Shown: positions 8,210 through 15,717 of the stretch, in pieces
Layout of the letters: every line of letters starts with the position of its first letter
Numbering within the stretch: the first letter of the stretch is position 1
Assembly: GCF_020748185.1 (NCBI RefSeq)
Contig: NZ_JAHZMO010000026.1
Location: 1-43,910, forward strand
From: Terrisporobacter petrolearius
GTDB lineage: Bacteria > Bacillota > Clostridia > Peptostreptococcales > Peptostreptococcaceae
DNA: 43,910 nt
Direction of reading: 5' to 3'
Translations under genes and position numbers: made by a program
Notes under the pieces: generated by a model
The model's input: only the letters and a program-made list of their open reading frames with translations
Told to the model about the DNA's origin: nothing
Databases searched by the model: none

Positions 8210-8843
8210 CTGATTTTAGTTCTTTTCTCAACTTTTTAAGAGCTTTTTTTTCAATTCTTGATACATAAGAACGTGATATGTTAAGTTTTTGAGATATTTC
8301 TCGTTGGGTTTTATATCCCAAAGGTGTAAGTCCATATCTTAATTGAATAATTTCTTTTTCTCGATCTGTGAGAATTTTATCCAACTTTTCATAAAGCTTA
8401 CTTATTTGTACTTTTAATTCAACCTGGTCTATTACATAATCAGGTTCAGTACCTAATATATCTATTAAGCTAATGGAATTCCCTTCCTTATCTACACCAA
8501 TAGGGTCTTGAAGAGAAACTTGCACCTTATTCTTCTTATTAGTTCTGATATTCATTAGAATTTCATTTTCTATACACTTAGATGCATAAGTTGCTAGTCT
8601 TGTTCCCTTGTCTACTTTAAATGTCTCTATGGCCTTAATTAAACCAATGGTCCCTATTGATATAAGATCATCTTGGTCCTCATTAGAGTTATTATATTTT
8701 TTTGCTATATGAGCAACTAATCTCATGTTTCTCTCTATTAAAACTTCCTTCGCTTCTCTATTGTTCTCGTTTTTTAATAAAGATAAATAATGTATCTCTT
8801 CTTCAGGGGTTAATGGTTTTTCGAATGATTTTAGAATAGTCAA
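8193..8843 (-). CDS. sigK: RNA polymerase sigma-K factor, uninterrupted and without pro-sequence
   Basis: The protein has 216 residues. It directs late mother-cell transcription during spore coat and cortex maturation. Region 2 carries NMRLVAHIAKKY, DLISIGTIGLIKAIETF and LATYASKCIENEI; then SLQDPIGVDKEGNSISLIDIL, which is typical of sigma-K and unlike sigma-E; then region 4 with REKEIIQLRYGL and a helix-turn-helix SQKLNISRSYVSRIEKKAL. I take the TTG at 8843 as start because AAAGGGGGTGG lies just ahead; the in-frame GTG at 8870 has no ribosome site. From this start only nine residues precede PLTPEEE, so the roughly 20-residue inhibitory pro-sequence of Bacillus sigma-K is absent. There is no intervening skin element. 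Ribosome site and start lie in one arm of an inverted repeat (separate entry). Confidence 0.95.
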   Translation of the reverse strand: MTILKSFEKPLTPEEEIHYLSLLKNENNREAKEVLIERNMRLVAHIAKKYNNSNEDQDDLISIGTIGLIKAIETFKVDKGTRLATYASKCIENEILMNIRTNKKNKVQVSLQDPIGVDKEGNSISLIDILGTEPDYVIDQVELKVQISKLYEKLDKILTDREKEIIQLRYGLTPLGYKTQREISQKLNISRSYVSRIEKKALKKLRKELKSEKSLK

Positions 8844-8911
8844 CAGGCCACCCCCTTTTTTAGGTGTCACTCTAAATTATATGAAAGTGACCTGGTAAAG
8901 TTGACTATTCT
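8833..8911 (-). promoter_or_regulatory. Inverted repeat sequestering the sigK ribosome-binding site and start
   Basis: A perfect 12-bp inverted repeat (AGAATAGTCAAC at 8833-8844, complement at 8900-8911) brackets the sigK leader. Inside it, RNA from 8887-8894 (CAGGUCAC) can pair with GUGGCCUG at 8844-8851, with further U-G pairs into the G-rich Shine-Dalgarno. In mRNA reading through from the upstream PBP gene, both the ribosome site and the TTG start are therefore buried. The same CAGGUCAC segment can instead pair with AGUGACACCU (8862-8871), giving a competing hairpin. No U tract follows, so it is not a terminator. Confidence 0.75.
8876..8905 (-). promoter_or_regulatory. Candidate sigma-E promoter of sigK inside the inverted repeat
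   Basis: On the minus strand CATATAAT (plus 8876-8883) matches the sigma-E -10 consensus CATAYAHT at every position. It is preceded after 14 bases by GTCAACTT (plus 8898-8905), a 5-of-7 match to the -35 consensus KMATATT. The predicted start near 8869 would give a leader of about 25 bases that lacks the left arm of the inverted repeat. Family knowledge: sigK is transcribed by sigma-E. Confidence 0.6.
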
Positions 8912-8920
8912 TTATTAAAT

Positions 8921-10582
8921 TTATTTTAAATTTTCACAGATTTCTTTAAAAGTTTGAGTTGCTGATTTACTTTCCTTTTCTGTTCCTTCAATTATGATTG
9001 TTATTGCATATTTAGGATTTATTTCTGGATAAAAACCTGTAATCCATCCATGAGATATATCCTTCCCGTTTAAACTACTTTGAGCAGTACCTGTTTTTAC
9101 ACCACATCCACCTTGTAAATTAGATAATGCTTTTGCTGTACCATCCTTTGATACTTTCATCATCATGTTTTTAATTCTAGTCATAGTGTATGGAGATATT
9201 ATCTCTGATTTTTTATTAGGTTTGTACTCTTTTATAGTGACTTTCTTATTATTTATAATGCTATCATACATATATAGTGGAATATATGTTCCATTATTAG
9301 CTATTGCTTGGGTAAGTTGATTAATTTGAAGTGGAGTAAACTCTATATTAGCCTGACCAATTGCCAAATTACTAAGAGCTATTTTTTCAGGTATTTTAGA
9401 ATCTTTCTCTTCATCTATTCCTATATCCACTTTTTCATCTAAATGAAGTGTTTTTATAGCTTCAAATATTTTTTCACTACCTACTCGTTTTGCTATATCA
9501 TAAAATGCACAGTTACAAGAATTAGCTAATGCGTCGCTAACATCTTCTAAACCATGGGCCACATTATTATTGCAATTTAAAACTTTACCGGAAGTCCCAA
9601 TCTGCGCACTTCCATTACAGTTATATCTGTAATTTTCATCTATTGCATTATTTTCAAGTGCTGCATATAATACTACTAGTTTAAATACAGATCCTGGAGG
9701 ATATGTAACAGCTAGAGCTCTATTTTGTAGCTCACCTTTTGTACTATCACTATAATCAGATATTTCATTTTGATTAAAGTTTGGTCTAGAACACATTGCT
9801 AAAATTTCACCAGTTTTAATATCTGATATTATTACTGAGCTGGGGTTTTCTTCTTTATCCATAATTTTTTCTACTTTTTCTTGTATTCTAGAATCTATGC
9901 TTATTTTAAGATGTGAAGAATTTTCTCCACTTGAGCTTTCTTCAATACTACCTTTTAAATAATTAAGACCTTTGTTATTCACACCTGCTTTAAATACAGA
10001 TACATAATTCCTATTGCTATCTTTTAGTTCTTCATTCATATATTTTTCTATACCACTAACTCCATTATTTTCTGATTTTTTTACGTACCCTATTAAATGA
10101 GTTAGTAGACTATTATCTGAATATCTAATAGTTTTTTCTTTTACTGAAATGTTTTTTTCTTTTAATTCGTCTATTTTACTTTCATCAATATAATCAATGT
10201 CTATTTCTATAATTTCATTTGATAACTGTTCTTGTACTTCCTTATAAATATCTTCTTCAGTTAATTTTGTTGCTTTTTTTATAAGAGACACATTTTGATA
10301 ATTACCGCTTATTATATCTTTTGGTACAAGTAATACTTTAGTTTCTTTCTTATCTGTAAGGGGTAAATTATTTCTATCATAAATTATCCCCCTTCCACTA
10401 TTTAAATTTATCGTTTCTAAACTTTGTCTCTCTACCTTACTTTCATATTCTTTATTTTTAAATATTGCCAAATTTGAAATTTCATAAGTTAGATAAGCAC
10501 ACAATAATAAAAAAACAATAAAAAAACAATTTATTCTTCTTCTTATTAATTTATTCGATGTATTTTTTTTCTTCCTTGTCAT
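8921..10582 (-). CDS. Class B penicillin-binding protein (transpeptidase)
   Basis: The protein has 553 residues. A basic N-terminus and one membrane anchor (about 17-38) lead into a dimerisation domain starting RGIIYDRNN, then a transpeptidase domain with all three active-site motifs: SVFK (catalytic Ser in PPGSVFK, about residue 298), SCN in NSCNCAF, and KTGTAQ. It cross-links peptidoglycan on the outer face of the membrane. The layout resembles SpoVD/PBP2-type enzymes without obvious C-terminal PASTA domains. Its position immediately upstream of sigK matches my recollection of Clostridioides and suggests a spore-wall role, but that is inference. The start has AAGAGGTGATTG ahead of the ATG. 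Read-through from here into sigK is what the inverted repeat at 8833-8911 would silence. Confidence 0.92.
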   Translation of the reverse strand: MTRKKKNTSNKLIRRRINCFFIVFLLLCAYLTYEISNLAIFKNKEYESKVERQSLETINLNSGRGIIYDRNNLPLTDKKETKVLLVPKDIISGNYQNVSLIKKATKLTEEDIYKEVQEQLSNEIIEIDIDYIDESKIDELKEKNISVKEKTIRYSDNSLLTHLIGYVKKSENNGVSGIEKYMNEELKDSNRNYVSVFKAGVNNKGLNYLKGSIEESSSGENSSHLKISIDSRIQEKVEKIMDKEENPSSVIISDIKTGEILAMCSRPNFNQNEISDYSDSTKGELQNRALAVTYPPGSVFKLVVLYAALENNAIDENYRYNCNGSAQIGTSGKVLNCNNNVAHGLEDVSDALANSCNCAFYDIAKRVGSEKIFEAIKTLHLDEKVDIGIDEEKDSKIPEKIALSNLAIGQANIEFTPLQINQLTQAIANNGTYIPLYMYDSIINNKKVTIKEYKPNKKSEIISPYTMTRIKNMMMKVSKDGTAKALSNLQGGCGVKTGTAQSSLNGKDISHGWITGFYPEINPKYAITIIIEGTEKESKSATQTFKEICENLK

Positions 10583-10685
10583 TCAATCACCTCTTATCAT
10601 TTGTAATTATTTTTGACAACTAAAAGAAAAAAAATACTGTAATGGTAAATTTTTGTACTTAAATAATGTAATTATTTTTTAGCAC

Positions 10686-10711
10686 AAAAAAAGCTTACTA
10701 TTGCAAGCTTT
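10686..10711 (-). terminator. Terminator of the MarR-family gene
   Basis: The stem AAAGCTT/AAGCTTT (10690-10696 with 10705-10711) is followed on the minus strand by a run of T. The stop codon of the MarR gene lies in the loop. Confidence 0.75.
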
Positions 10712-11153
10712 CATATTTTCTTTCAAAGAACCTAATTGCTTTTCCTAGAAATTTTGTATATATTTCTAAATCTTCGCCTTTAAACTCTTCTAATATTGCG
10801 TCTATCATTTCTTTATGGAAAATACTATGCACGTTAAATACTTCTTCTCCTTTTTCTGTCAAATTAACAAGCACTACCCTTCTATCTTCTTCAATCCTTT
10901 TTCTTTCTACGTAACCTTTTTTAATAAGTCTATTTATTGCTGTAGTCAATGTTCCAACGGTTATTCTCAAATTATGAGCAATTTCTCCCATTGTTCTATT
11001 TCCTTCTTTACCTATGGCTTCTATAGTGTGTATTTCTGTAATAGACAAATTAGCAAATTCAGTATTTTTCATAGCTTTTTCTTCAATATGTAAAATGTCA
11101 TTGAACAATTGTACTAACAATTTATTTAAAATTTCCTCTTTTTTATTTTCCAT
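10698..11153 (-). CDS. MarR-family transcriptional regulator (FabT-like)
   Basis: The protein has 151 residues, normal for MarR proteins. The central winged helix-turn-helix runs LSITEIHTIEAIG, TMGEIAHNLRITVGTLTTAINRL (recognition helix), then the wing KGYVERKRIEEDRRVVLVNLTEKG; N- and C-terminal helices form the dimer interface. The sequence resembles FabT-type regulators of fatty acid synthesis, but no fatty-acid genes adjoin it, so target and ligand are not known from context. It is monocistronic, with its own promoter and terminator. The ATG is preceded by AAGGACGGAGAG. Confidence 0.88.
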   Translation of the reverse strand: MENKKEEILNKLLVQLFNDILHIEEKAMKNTEFANLSITEIHTIEAIGKEGNRTMGEIAHNLRITVGTLTTAINRLIKKGYVERKRIEEDRRVVLVNLTEKGEEVFNVHSIFHKEMIDAILEEFKGEDLEIYTKFLGKAIRFFERKYESLQ

Positions 11154-11187
11154 AATTTATACTCTCCGTCCTTTATATTATAAATGT

Positions 11188-11216
11188 ATTATAATAAATT
11201 TTTAGGTTTAATTCAA
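11188..11216 (-). promoter_or_regulatory. Sigma-A promoter of the MarR gene
   Basis: On the minus strand TTGAAT (plus 11211-11216), 17 bases, then TATAAT (plus 11188-11193). A repeat of TTATAA on both sides of five bases (11178-11194) overlaps the -10 and downstream region and could be an autoregulatory operator, though it is too AT-rich to be convincing. Confidence 0.65.
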
Positions 11217-11323
11217 TTACTACCATTCATATTTAATTTTTATAATAATACATTGATATTTTATTGTTACCTCATACTCTTTACTTATAATACCCATAAA
11301 TATTGTCTAATAATTACAATATT

Positions 11324-11355
11324 AAAAAATGCACATTTATTTTCATAATTGTGCA
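11324..11355 (-). terminator. Terminator after the trmR-U32 operon
   Basis: TGCACA (11330-11335) pairs with TGTGCA (11350-11355), with an inner TTAT/ATAA pairing, followed on the minus strand by six T. It lies just past the stop of the U32 gene. Confidence 0.75.
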
Positions 11356-11366
11356 CTTTAATATCA

Positions 11367-12296
11367 TTACTTAGTATAGTCTATATTTTCTTCTAAATAA
11401 AATCCAGTTGTTAAATCCCTATGATCTATATTTTTTAGTTCTTCTAACCAATTTTTATCAAATTGCCAGTTATCTGGATTATTTATAAATTCATCAATAG
11501 CTTTTCTATATACTTTTATTACTTTTTCAGTATACTCATTAGATTTAAGGTGCCCTTCTATAGTTAAAGTTGTAACACCAGATTTAATAAGTTCTGGTAT
11601 AAATTCAATCATGCACAAGTCTTTTGCTCCATAGAAGATAGTACCACCTTCATCTTCGTATATTGGACAGTATTGACCTGGCCTTTTTTCTTCCACTAAA
11701 TTATAATGTTTTTCCTCATCATATTTTCCAGCCTCTTTACTCGTCATATAGTTGGATAATAGCCTTCTTCCTGAGTATGACATTACCATTGAACCATGAA
11801 CAAAAGCTTCTATTTCTAAATCTAATGGCGCATTTTTTCTTATTTCAATTATGTCCTTAAGTGCAAGCTCTTTAGCAATTACAACCCTTTTAACACCTAA
11901 GTCATAATAAAATCTTGCTGTTTCATAGTTATAAATATTAGCTTGTATTCCCATATGAACTTTCATATTAGGTGTCACTTTTCTAACTATTTCTAAAGTA
12001 CCTGGCTCACACAAAATTAATCCATCTACTTTTATATCATTTAACTTTAATAAATATTCTTCTAACTTAACAAAGTCATTGTTGTGTGGTAATAAAGATA
12101 TAGTTACATAAACCTTTTTATTTCTTTCATGAGCAAATTTTATACCTTCTTCTAATTCTTCCATAGAAAATTTATTTGAAATAGTATCCATTCCGAAAGT
12201 TTGCCCACCTATATATACACTATCTGCTCCACTTTCAAGAGCAACTTTCAATCCTGCCAAATCTTTTGCAAAGGATGATAATTCTAAGTTTAACAT
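11367..12296 (-). CDS. U32-family protein, probable tRNA uridine-hydroxylation factor (TrhP1/YrrN-like)
   Basis: The protein has 309 residues with the U32 'collagenase' fold: ALESGADSVYIGGQTFGM near the start, FVHGSMVMSYSGRRLLS in the U32 signature region, and DLCMIEFIPELIKSGV towards the end. Family knowledge: U32 proteins next to trmR supply prephenate-dependent hydroxylation of wobble uridine (ho5U34) in tRNA. Cysteines that hold the Fe-S cluster in many U32 proteins are absent here: the signature has Val and Arg where Cys is usual, and the RGGCxxxC stretch is missing. This fits the short YrrN-type partner, not the cluster-bearing YrrO-type. No YrrO-like gene lies alongside. ATG overlaps the trmR stop by one base. 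Confidence 0.8.
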   Translation of the reverse strand: MLNLELSSFAKDLAGLKVALESGADSVYIGGQTFGMDTISNKFSMEELEEGIKFAHERNKKVYVTISLLPHNNDFVKLEEYLLKLNDIKVDGLILCEPGTLEIVRKVTPNMKVHMGIQANIYNYETARFYYDLGVKRVVIAKELALKDIIEIRKNAPLDLEIEAFVHGSMVMSYSGRRLLSNYMTSKEAGKYDEEKHYNLVEEKRPGQYCPIYEDEGGTIFYGAKDLCMIEFIPELIKSGVTTLTIEGHLKSNEYTEKVIKVYRKAIDEFINNPDNWQFDKNWLEELKNIDHRDLTTGFYLEENIDYTK

Positions 12297-12958
12297 TATT
12301 CTTCAACCCTTTCCGCTTCCTTGTAACTTAGAGCTACTCCATCTCCAATTGGTATTAATGATGTATTTAAGTAGTCACAATTACATATATAATCTAAATA
12401 ATTTCTCATTCTTTTTACAATAGTTTTTTTTCTTCTCATTACAAGAGCATCGTCAGCAATCATACCTTTATAAAGGATATTATCCGAAATTAAAAGACCA
12501 TCAACTTTAAGTTTATCTATTACTAAATCATAGAATAATTTATATTGACCTTTAGCTGCATCTAAGAAAATCATATCAAATTCGCCTTCAACATTTTTTA
12601 ATAATTCTTCCGCGTCTCCTTCTAATAAGGTAATATTATTATCAAATCCTGATTTTTCAAAGTTTTTCTTTGCTTGTTCAATCATTTTTTCGTTTCTCTC
12701 TACTGTTATTATCTTAGCTTCTCCATTTGTAGAAGTTGAAAATAAAATAGATGAATACCCTATAGCACAACCTACTTCCAGTATATTCTTTGGCTTTTGA
12801 ACTTTTAATAAAACTTTTAATAAGTCTGATACTTCTTTATGTACAATTGGCACATTATACTCAGCTGCATATTCTTCTAATTCTTTTAATAATCCATCTT
12901 TGTCTTTTAGTGTTTCTCTTATATATCTTTCAACTTCATTATTTACAATATTACTCAA
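12296..12958 (-). CDS. trmR: tRNA 5-hydroxyuridine O-methyltransferase
   Basis: The protein has about 220 residues with a class I SAM-dependent methyltransferase fold of the catechol-O-methyltransferase type: motif I ILEVGCAIGYSS, an acidic end to strand 2 (ITVERNEK), then MIFLDAAKGQY (metal/substrate region) and ISDNILYKG. Context mltG-trmR-U32 equals Bacillus yrrL-yrrM-yrrN, where YrrM (TrmR) methylates 5-hydroxyuridine at the tRNA wobble position to 5-methoxyuridine. I prefer the TTG at 12958 as start because AAGGAG lies eight bases upstream; the GTG at 12967 would overlap that ribosome site. Confidence 0.87.
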   Translation of the reverse strand: MSNIVNNEVERYIRETLKDKDGLLKELEEYAAEYNVPIVHKEVSDLLKVLLKVQKPKNILEVGCAIGYSSILFSTSTNGEAKIITVERNEKMIEQAKKNFEKSGFDNNITLLEGDAEELLKNVEGEFDMIFLDAAKGQYKLFYDLVIDKLKVDGLLISDNILYKGMIADDALVMRRKKTIVKRMRNYLDYICNCDYLNTSLIPIGDGVALSYKEAERVEE

Positions 12959-13007
12959 TTCTTTCACTCCTTAATTTATTACTTGACTTGCTCTCTTCAA
13001 ATTAATA

Positions 13008-13039
13008 GGATTATGTCTCAAATTCTCAAAACATAATCC
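13008..13039 (-). other. Hairpin between mltG and trmR
   Basis: A 9-bp perfect inverted repeat (GGATTATGT, 13008-13016 with 13031-13039) sits in the 108-base gap after mltG. The minus-strand flank lacks a proper T tract, so it could be a weak terminator or an RNA-processing structure. Confidence 0.5.
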
Positions 13040-13066
13040 ATACAAACTATCAATAATATACTTACC

Positions 13067-14134
13067 CTATTTATCTGTAGAATAACTATTATTTCTTTCT
13101 TCTCTATCTTTTCTGTATTTTTCCACGTTTTTTACATGTTCTTCATAAGTTTTGCTATAAGTATTTCCACCTTCTATAGTTGCTACAAAATATAAATAAT
13201 CTGTATTATCTGGATATAAAACTGCTTCTATAGATTTTATTCCAGGATTGGCTATAGGTGTAGGCGGCAATCCAGCAACCTTATAGGTATTATATGGAGA
13301 ATCAATTTTTAAATCATTATAAGTTATACTTTTCTTTCTTTCTTTAAAAATGTATTGAATTGTTGCATCAGATTGTAATGGCATGTCTATTTTTATTCTA
13401 TTATAAAATACACTAGCTATTATGGGTCTATCTTCATCAAGCACAGCTTCTTTCTCTACTATAGATGCTAAATTAACCACTTCATATAAAGATTTATTAA
13501 GTTCCTTTTGTTTTTTTTGTAATTTTTCAGTATACTTTGAATCAAAAGTTTCAAGCATATGTTCTAAAACTTCTTTTTCACTTTGTTTTTCACTAAAATA
13601 GTAAGTACTTGGATATAAAAAACCCTCTAAAGACTTAATTTTTTCATCGTCCAAAAATTTAAATTTCTCCTTAAATTCTTTTGGGTTGCTTATAAGCTTT
13701 TCATAAGAGCTTACTCCTCCCAATTTATTTTTAGCAAGAATATCCATAATTTCAAAAGAAGTAGATCCTTCTGGAACTGTTATTTTTATACCGTCGTTAT
13801 AAATTTTGCCTTCAGATAAATCCTTAACTATTTCCTTATTTGAATAAGTTTGATTAAATAAGTACTTTCCAGATTTGAGTTTTGCAGAGTTATCACTAAC
13901 TCTTACATATAATTTAAATAAAGTTTTATTTTTAATTAAATTGTTTTCTTTTAATATATCTGTAACTTGGCTTAAAGTAGATCCTGTGGGAATATCGATT
14001 ACAATGTCTTCTTTATTATTTTTATTATATGGCCCTGTTTGTTGAATAACTACAAAAGTCGCCACAATAATTAAAATTAAAACTGCAATTATAAAAACTA
14101 CAATTTTTTTATTTTTGTCATTGTTCAGATTCAT
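13067..14134 (-). CDS. mltG: Endolytic murein transglycosylase (YceG family)
   Basis: The protein has 355 residues. It cuts nascent glycan strands at the outer membrane face and so sets where chains end. One N-terminal membrane helix (about 11-31) is followed by a LysM-like subdomain (IDIPTGSTLSQVTDILK) and the catalytic domain with LASIVEKEA (catalytic Glu about 227) and GLPPTPIANPG, the family signature. First gene of a unit with trmR and the U32 gene, the same order as in Bacillus subtilis. Confidence 0.95.
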   Translation of the reverse strand: MNLNNDKNKKIVVFIIAVLILIIVATFVVIQQTGPYNKNNKEDIVIDIPTGSTLSQVTDILKENNLIKNKTLFKLYVRVSDNSAKLKSGKYLFNQTYSNKEIVKDLSEGKIYNDGIKITVPEGSTSFEIMDILAKNKLGGVSSYEKLISNPKEFKEKFKFLDDEKIKSLEGFLYPSTYYFSEKQSEKEVLEHMLETFDSKYTEKLQKKQKELNKSLYEVVNLASIVEKEAVLDEDRPIIASVFYNRIKIDMPLQSDATIQYIFKERKKSITYNDLKIDSPYNTYKVAGLPPTPIANPGIKSIEAVLYPDNTDYLYFVATIEGGNTYSKTYEEHVKNVEKYRKDREERNNSYSTDK

Positions 14135-14253
14135 AAGTTGCTAACTCCTTATCTCTTTTATATCCTTTTTATTATAAGTCTAAGGTTAAAATATTTCAAT
14201 AAAAATGTCGTAAATTAAAAAATTCACTTGGCTTAATTCAATCTATTGAAAAT

Positions 14254-14294
14254 AAAAAAAGCTTAACTTTATTTTTTACAAGTTAAGCTTTTTT
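14254..14294. terminator. Bidirectional-looking terminator between pdp and mltG
   Basis: AAAAAAAGCTTAACTT (14254-14269) pairs with AAGTTAAGCTTTTTT (14280-14294), an 11-bp GC-containing core with A and T tracts on both sides. On the minus strand it terminates the spoIIM-xerD-deoB-pdp unit. Confidence 0.85.
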
Positions 14295-14304
14295 AAACAT
14301 TTAA

Positions 14305-15630
14305 CTAGAATTTACTTATTCCATCTTTTGTCACAACACCATATATTAATTTTTTAGGTTCTAATTTTTCTTCACTTATTATATAAGCATTTTTAAACCT
14401 TTTCTTAGCATCCTCAAATTTATTTTCTCTATTAAAGTGCATTAAAGCTAAAGTATCTCCTTCATTTACAAAGTCTCCAACTTTTTTCTTTAAAACTATG
14501 CCCGCACTTAAGTCTAACTCATCTTCTTTAGTTTCTCTTCCTGCGCCAAGTATCATTGCACTTACTCCAACAGCTTCTGCTTCTATTTTATCTATAAAAC
14601 CAGTTTTATCAGATTTTATTTCAACTATATGATTTGCTTTAGGTAATAAAGAGTAATCATCAACTATTTCAGGATTCCCACCTTGATTAGCAACAAACTC
14701 TTTGAATTTTTCTATAGCTGTTCCAGATTCTAGCGCTTGTTTTATTCTTTTTGCCCCATCCTCATAGTCAGAAGCTACCTTAGATGATACTAGCATATAT
14801 GCACCTAGTGTTTCACAAAGTGTCATGAAGTCTTTTGGTCCTCTTCCTTTTAATGCTTCTATAGCTTCTATAACTTCTAAAGAATTACCAACAGCACTTC
14901 CTAAAGGTTCATCCATATCACTTATTATGGCAATAGTTTCTCTATTCATAGCTGTTCCTATTTCTACCATTTCTTTAGCTAATGCAAAAGAATCATCTAA
15001 GGTTTTCATAAAAGCTCCATCTCCAGTTTTAACATCTAAAACTATAGCATCAGCTCCAGAAGCTAGTTTTTTACACATAATTGATGCAGCTATTAAAGAT
15101 ATATTATCAACTGTTGCTGTAACATCTCTAAGAGCATACATTTTTTTATCAGCAACTGCTATTGATGCTGTTTGTCCGCAAACAGCTATTTTTATATCAT
15201 TTACTGAGTCTATAAATTTCTTAGGAGTCATTTCTATTGAAAATCCAGGTATAGCTTCTAGCTTGTCCAGAGTCCCCCCTGTATGTCCAAGACCTCTTCC
15301 TGACATCTTGGCCACTGGAACACCACAAGCTGCCATTAAAGGAGCTAGGGCGATCGTAGTCTTATCTCCTACTCCTCCTGTAGAGTGTTTATCAACTTTC
15401 ACTCCGTTTATTGCTGATAAGTCCATTACTTCTCCAGAATTCATCATGGCCTCTGTTAAACAAGCAGTTTCTTGCTTATTCATTTTATTTAAGTATATAG
15501 CCATTAAAAGAGCTGATACTTGATAATCTGGAATTTCTCCCTTTGAATATCTATCTACGAAAAAATATATTTCTTCCTTTGTCAACTCTTCTTTATCTCT
15601 TTTTTTTCTTATTATATCGTATATTCTCAT
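14305..15630 (-). CDS. pdp: Pyrimidine-nucleoside phosphorylase
   Basis: The protein has 441 residues, typical of the NP-II family. It splits uridine, thymidine or deoxyuridine with phosphate, releasing base and (deoxy)ribose-1-phosphate. Evidence: the phosphate-binding stretch VDKHSTGGVGDKTT near residue 80, the N-terminal helical domain (EEIYFFVDRYSKGEIPDYQ), GRGLGHTGGTLDKLEAIPGF, and the C-terminal biotinyl-like domain with ELDLSAGIVLKKKVGDFVNEGD. It lies downstream of deoB, which converts the released sugar-1-phosphate to the 5-phosphate, so the pair forms a nucleoside salvage module. ATG preceded by TTAGGAGG. Confidence 0.95.
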   Translation of the reverse strand: MRIYDIIRKKRDKEELTKEEIYFFVDRYSKGEIPDYQVSALLMAIYLNKMNKQETACLTEAMMNSGEVMDLSAINGVKVDKHSTGGVGDKTTIALAPLMAACGVPVAKMSGRGLGHTGGTLDKLEAIPGFSIEMTPKKFIDSVNDIKIAVCGQTASIAVADKKMYALRDVTATVDNISLIAASIMCKKLASGADAIVLDVKTGDGAFMKTLDDSFALAKEMVEIGTAMNRETIAIISDMDEPLGSAVGNSLEVIEAIEALKGRGPKDFMTLCETLGAYMLVSSKVASDYEDGAKRIKQALESGTAIEKFKEFVANQGGNPEIVDDYSLLPKANHIVEIKSDKTGFIDKIEAEAVGVSAMILGAGRETKEDELDLSAGIVLKKKVGDFVNEGDTLALMHFNRENKFEDAKKRFKNAYIISEEKLEPKKLIYGVVTKDGISKF

Positions 15631-15717
15631 GATTGCCTCCTAAAAATTTGCTTTGTTCCTGTTCCTAACTATCCTTAAAAACAGAACTGTTGCTACATCA
15701 AGATGTTGGAAGTTTTA

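Noticed and set aside
8833..8911. The sigK inverted repeat as a recombination or attachment site left by a lost skin element
   Set aside because: It lies upstream of the start codon, not within the coding region where skin elements insert, and its arms fit a ribosome-site lock better.
10602..10679. Direct repeat TGTAATTATTTTT (10602-10614 and 10667-10679) between the PBP and MarR genes
   Set aside because: Too short and AT-rich to separate from chance in this composition; no partner copies near other promoters.
11178..11194. TTATAA repeat on both sides of five bases at the MarR promoter, considered as a FabT operator
   Set aside because: Made only of A and T around the -10, and it does not match the FabT consensus I know; kept only as a remark.
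14825..15523. A 232-residue open frame on the plus strand
   Set aside because: It lies wholly antisense to pdp, which has clear catalytic motifs. It has no ribosome site and its composition is that of a shadow frame.
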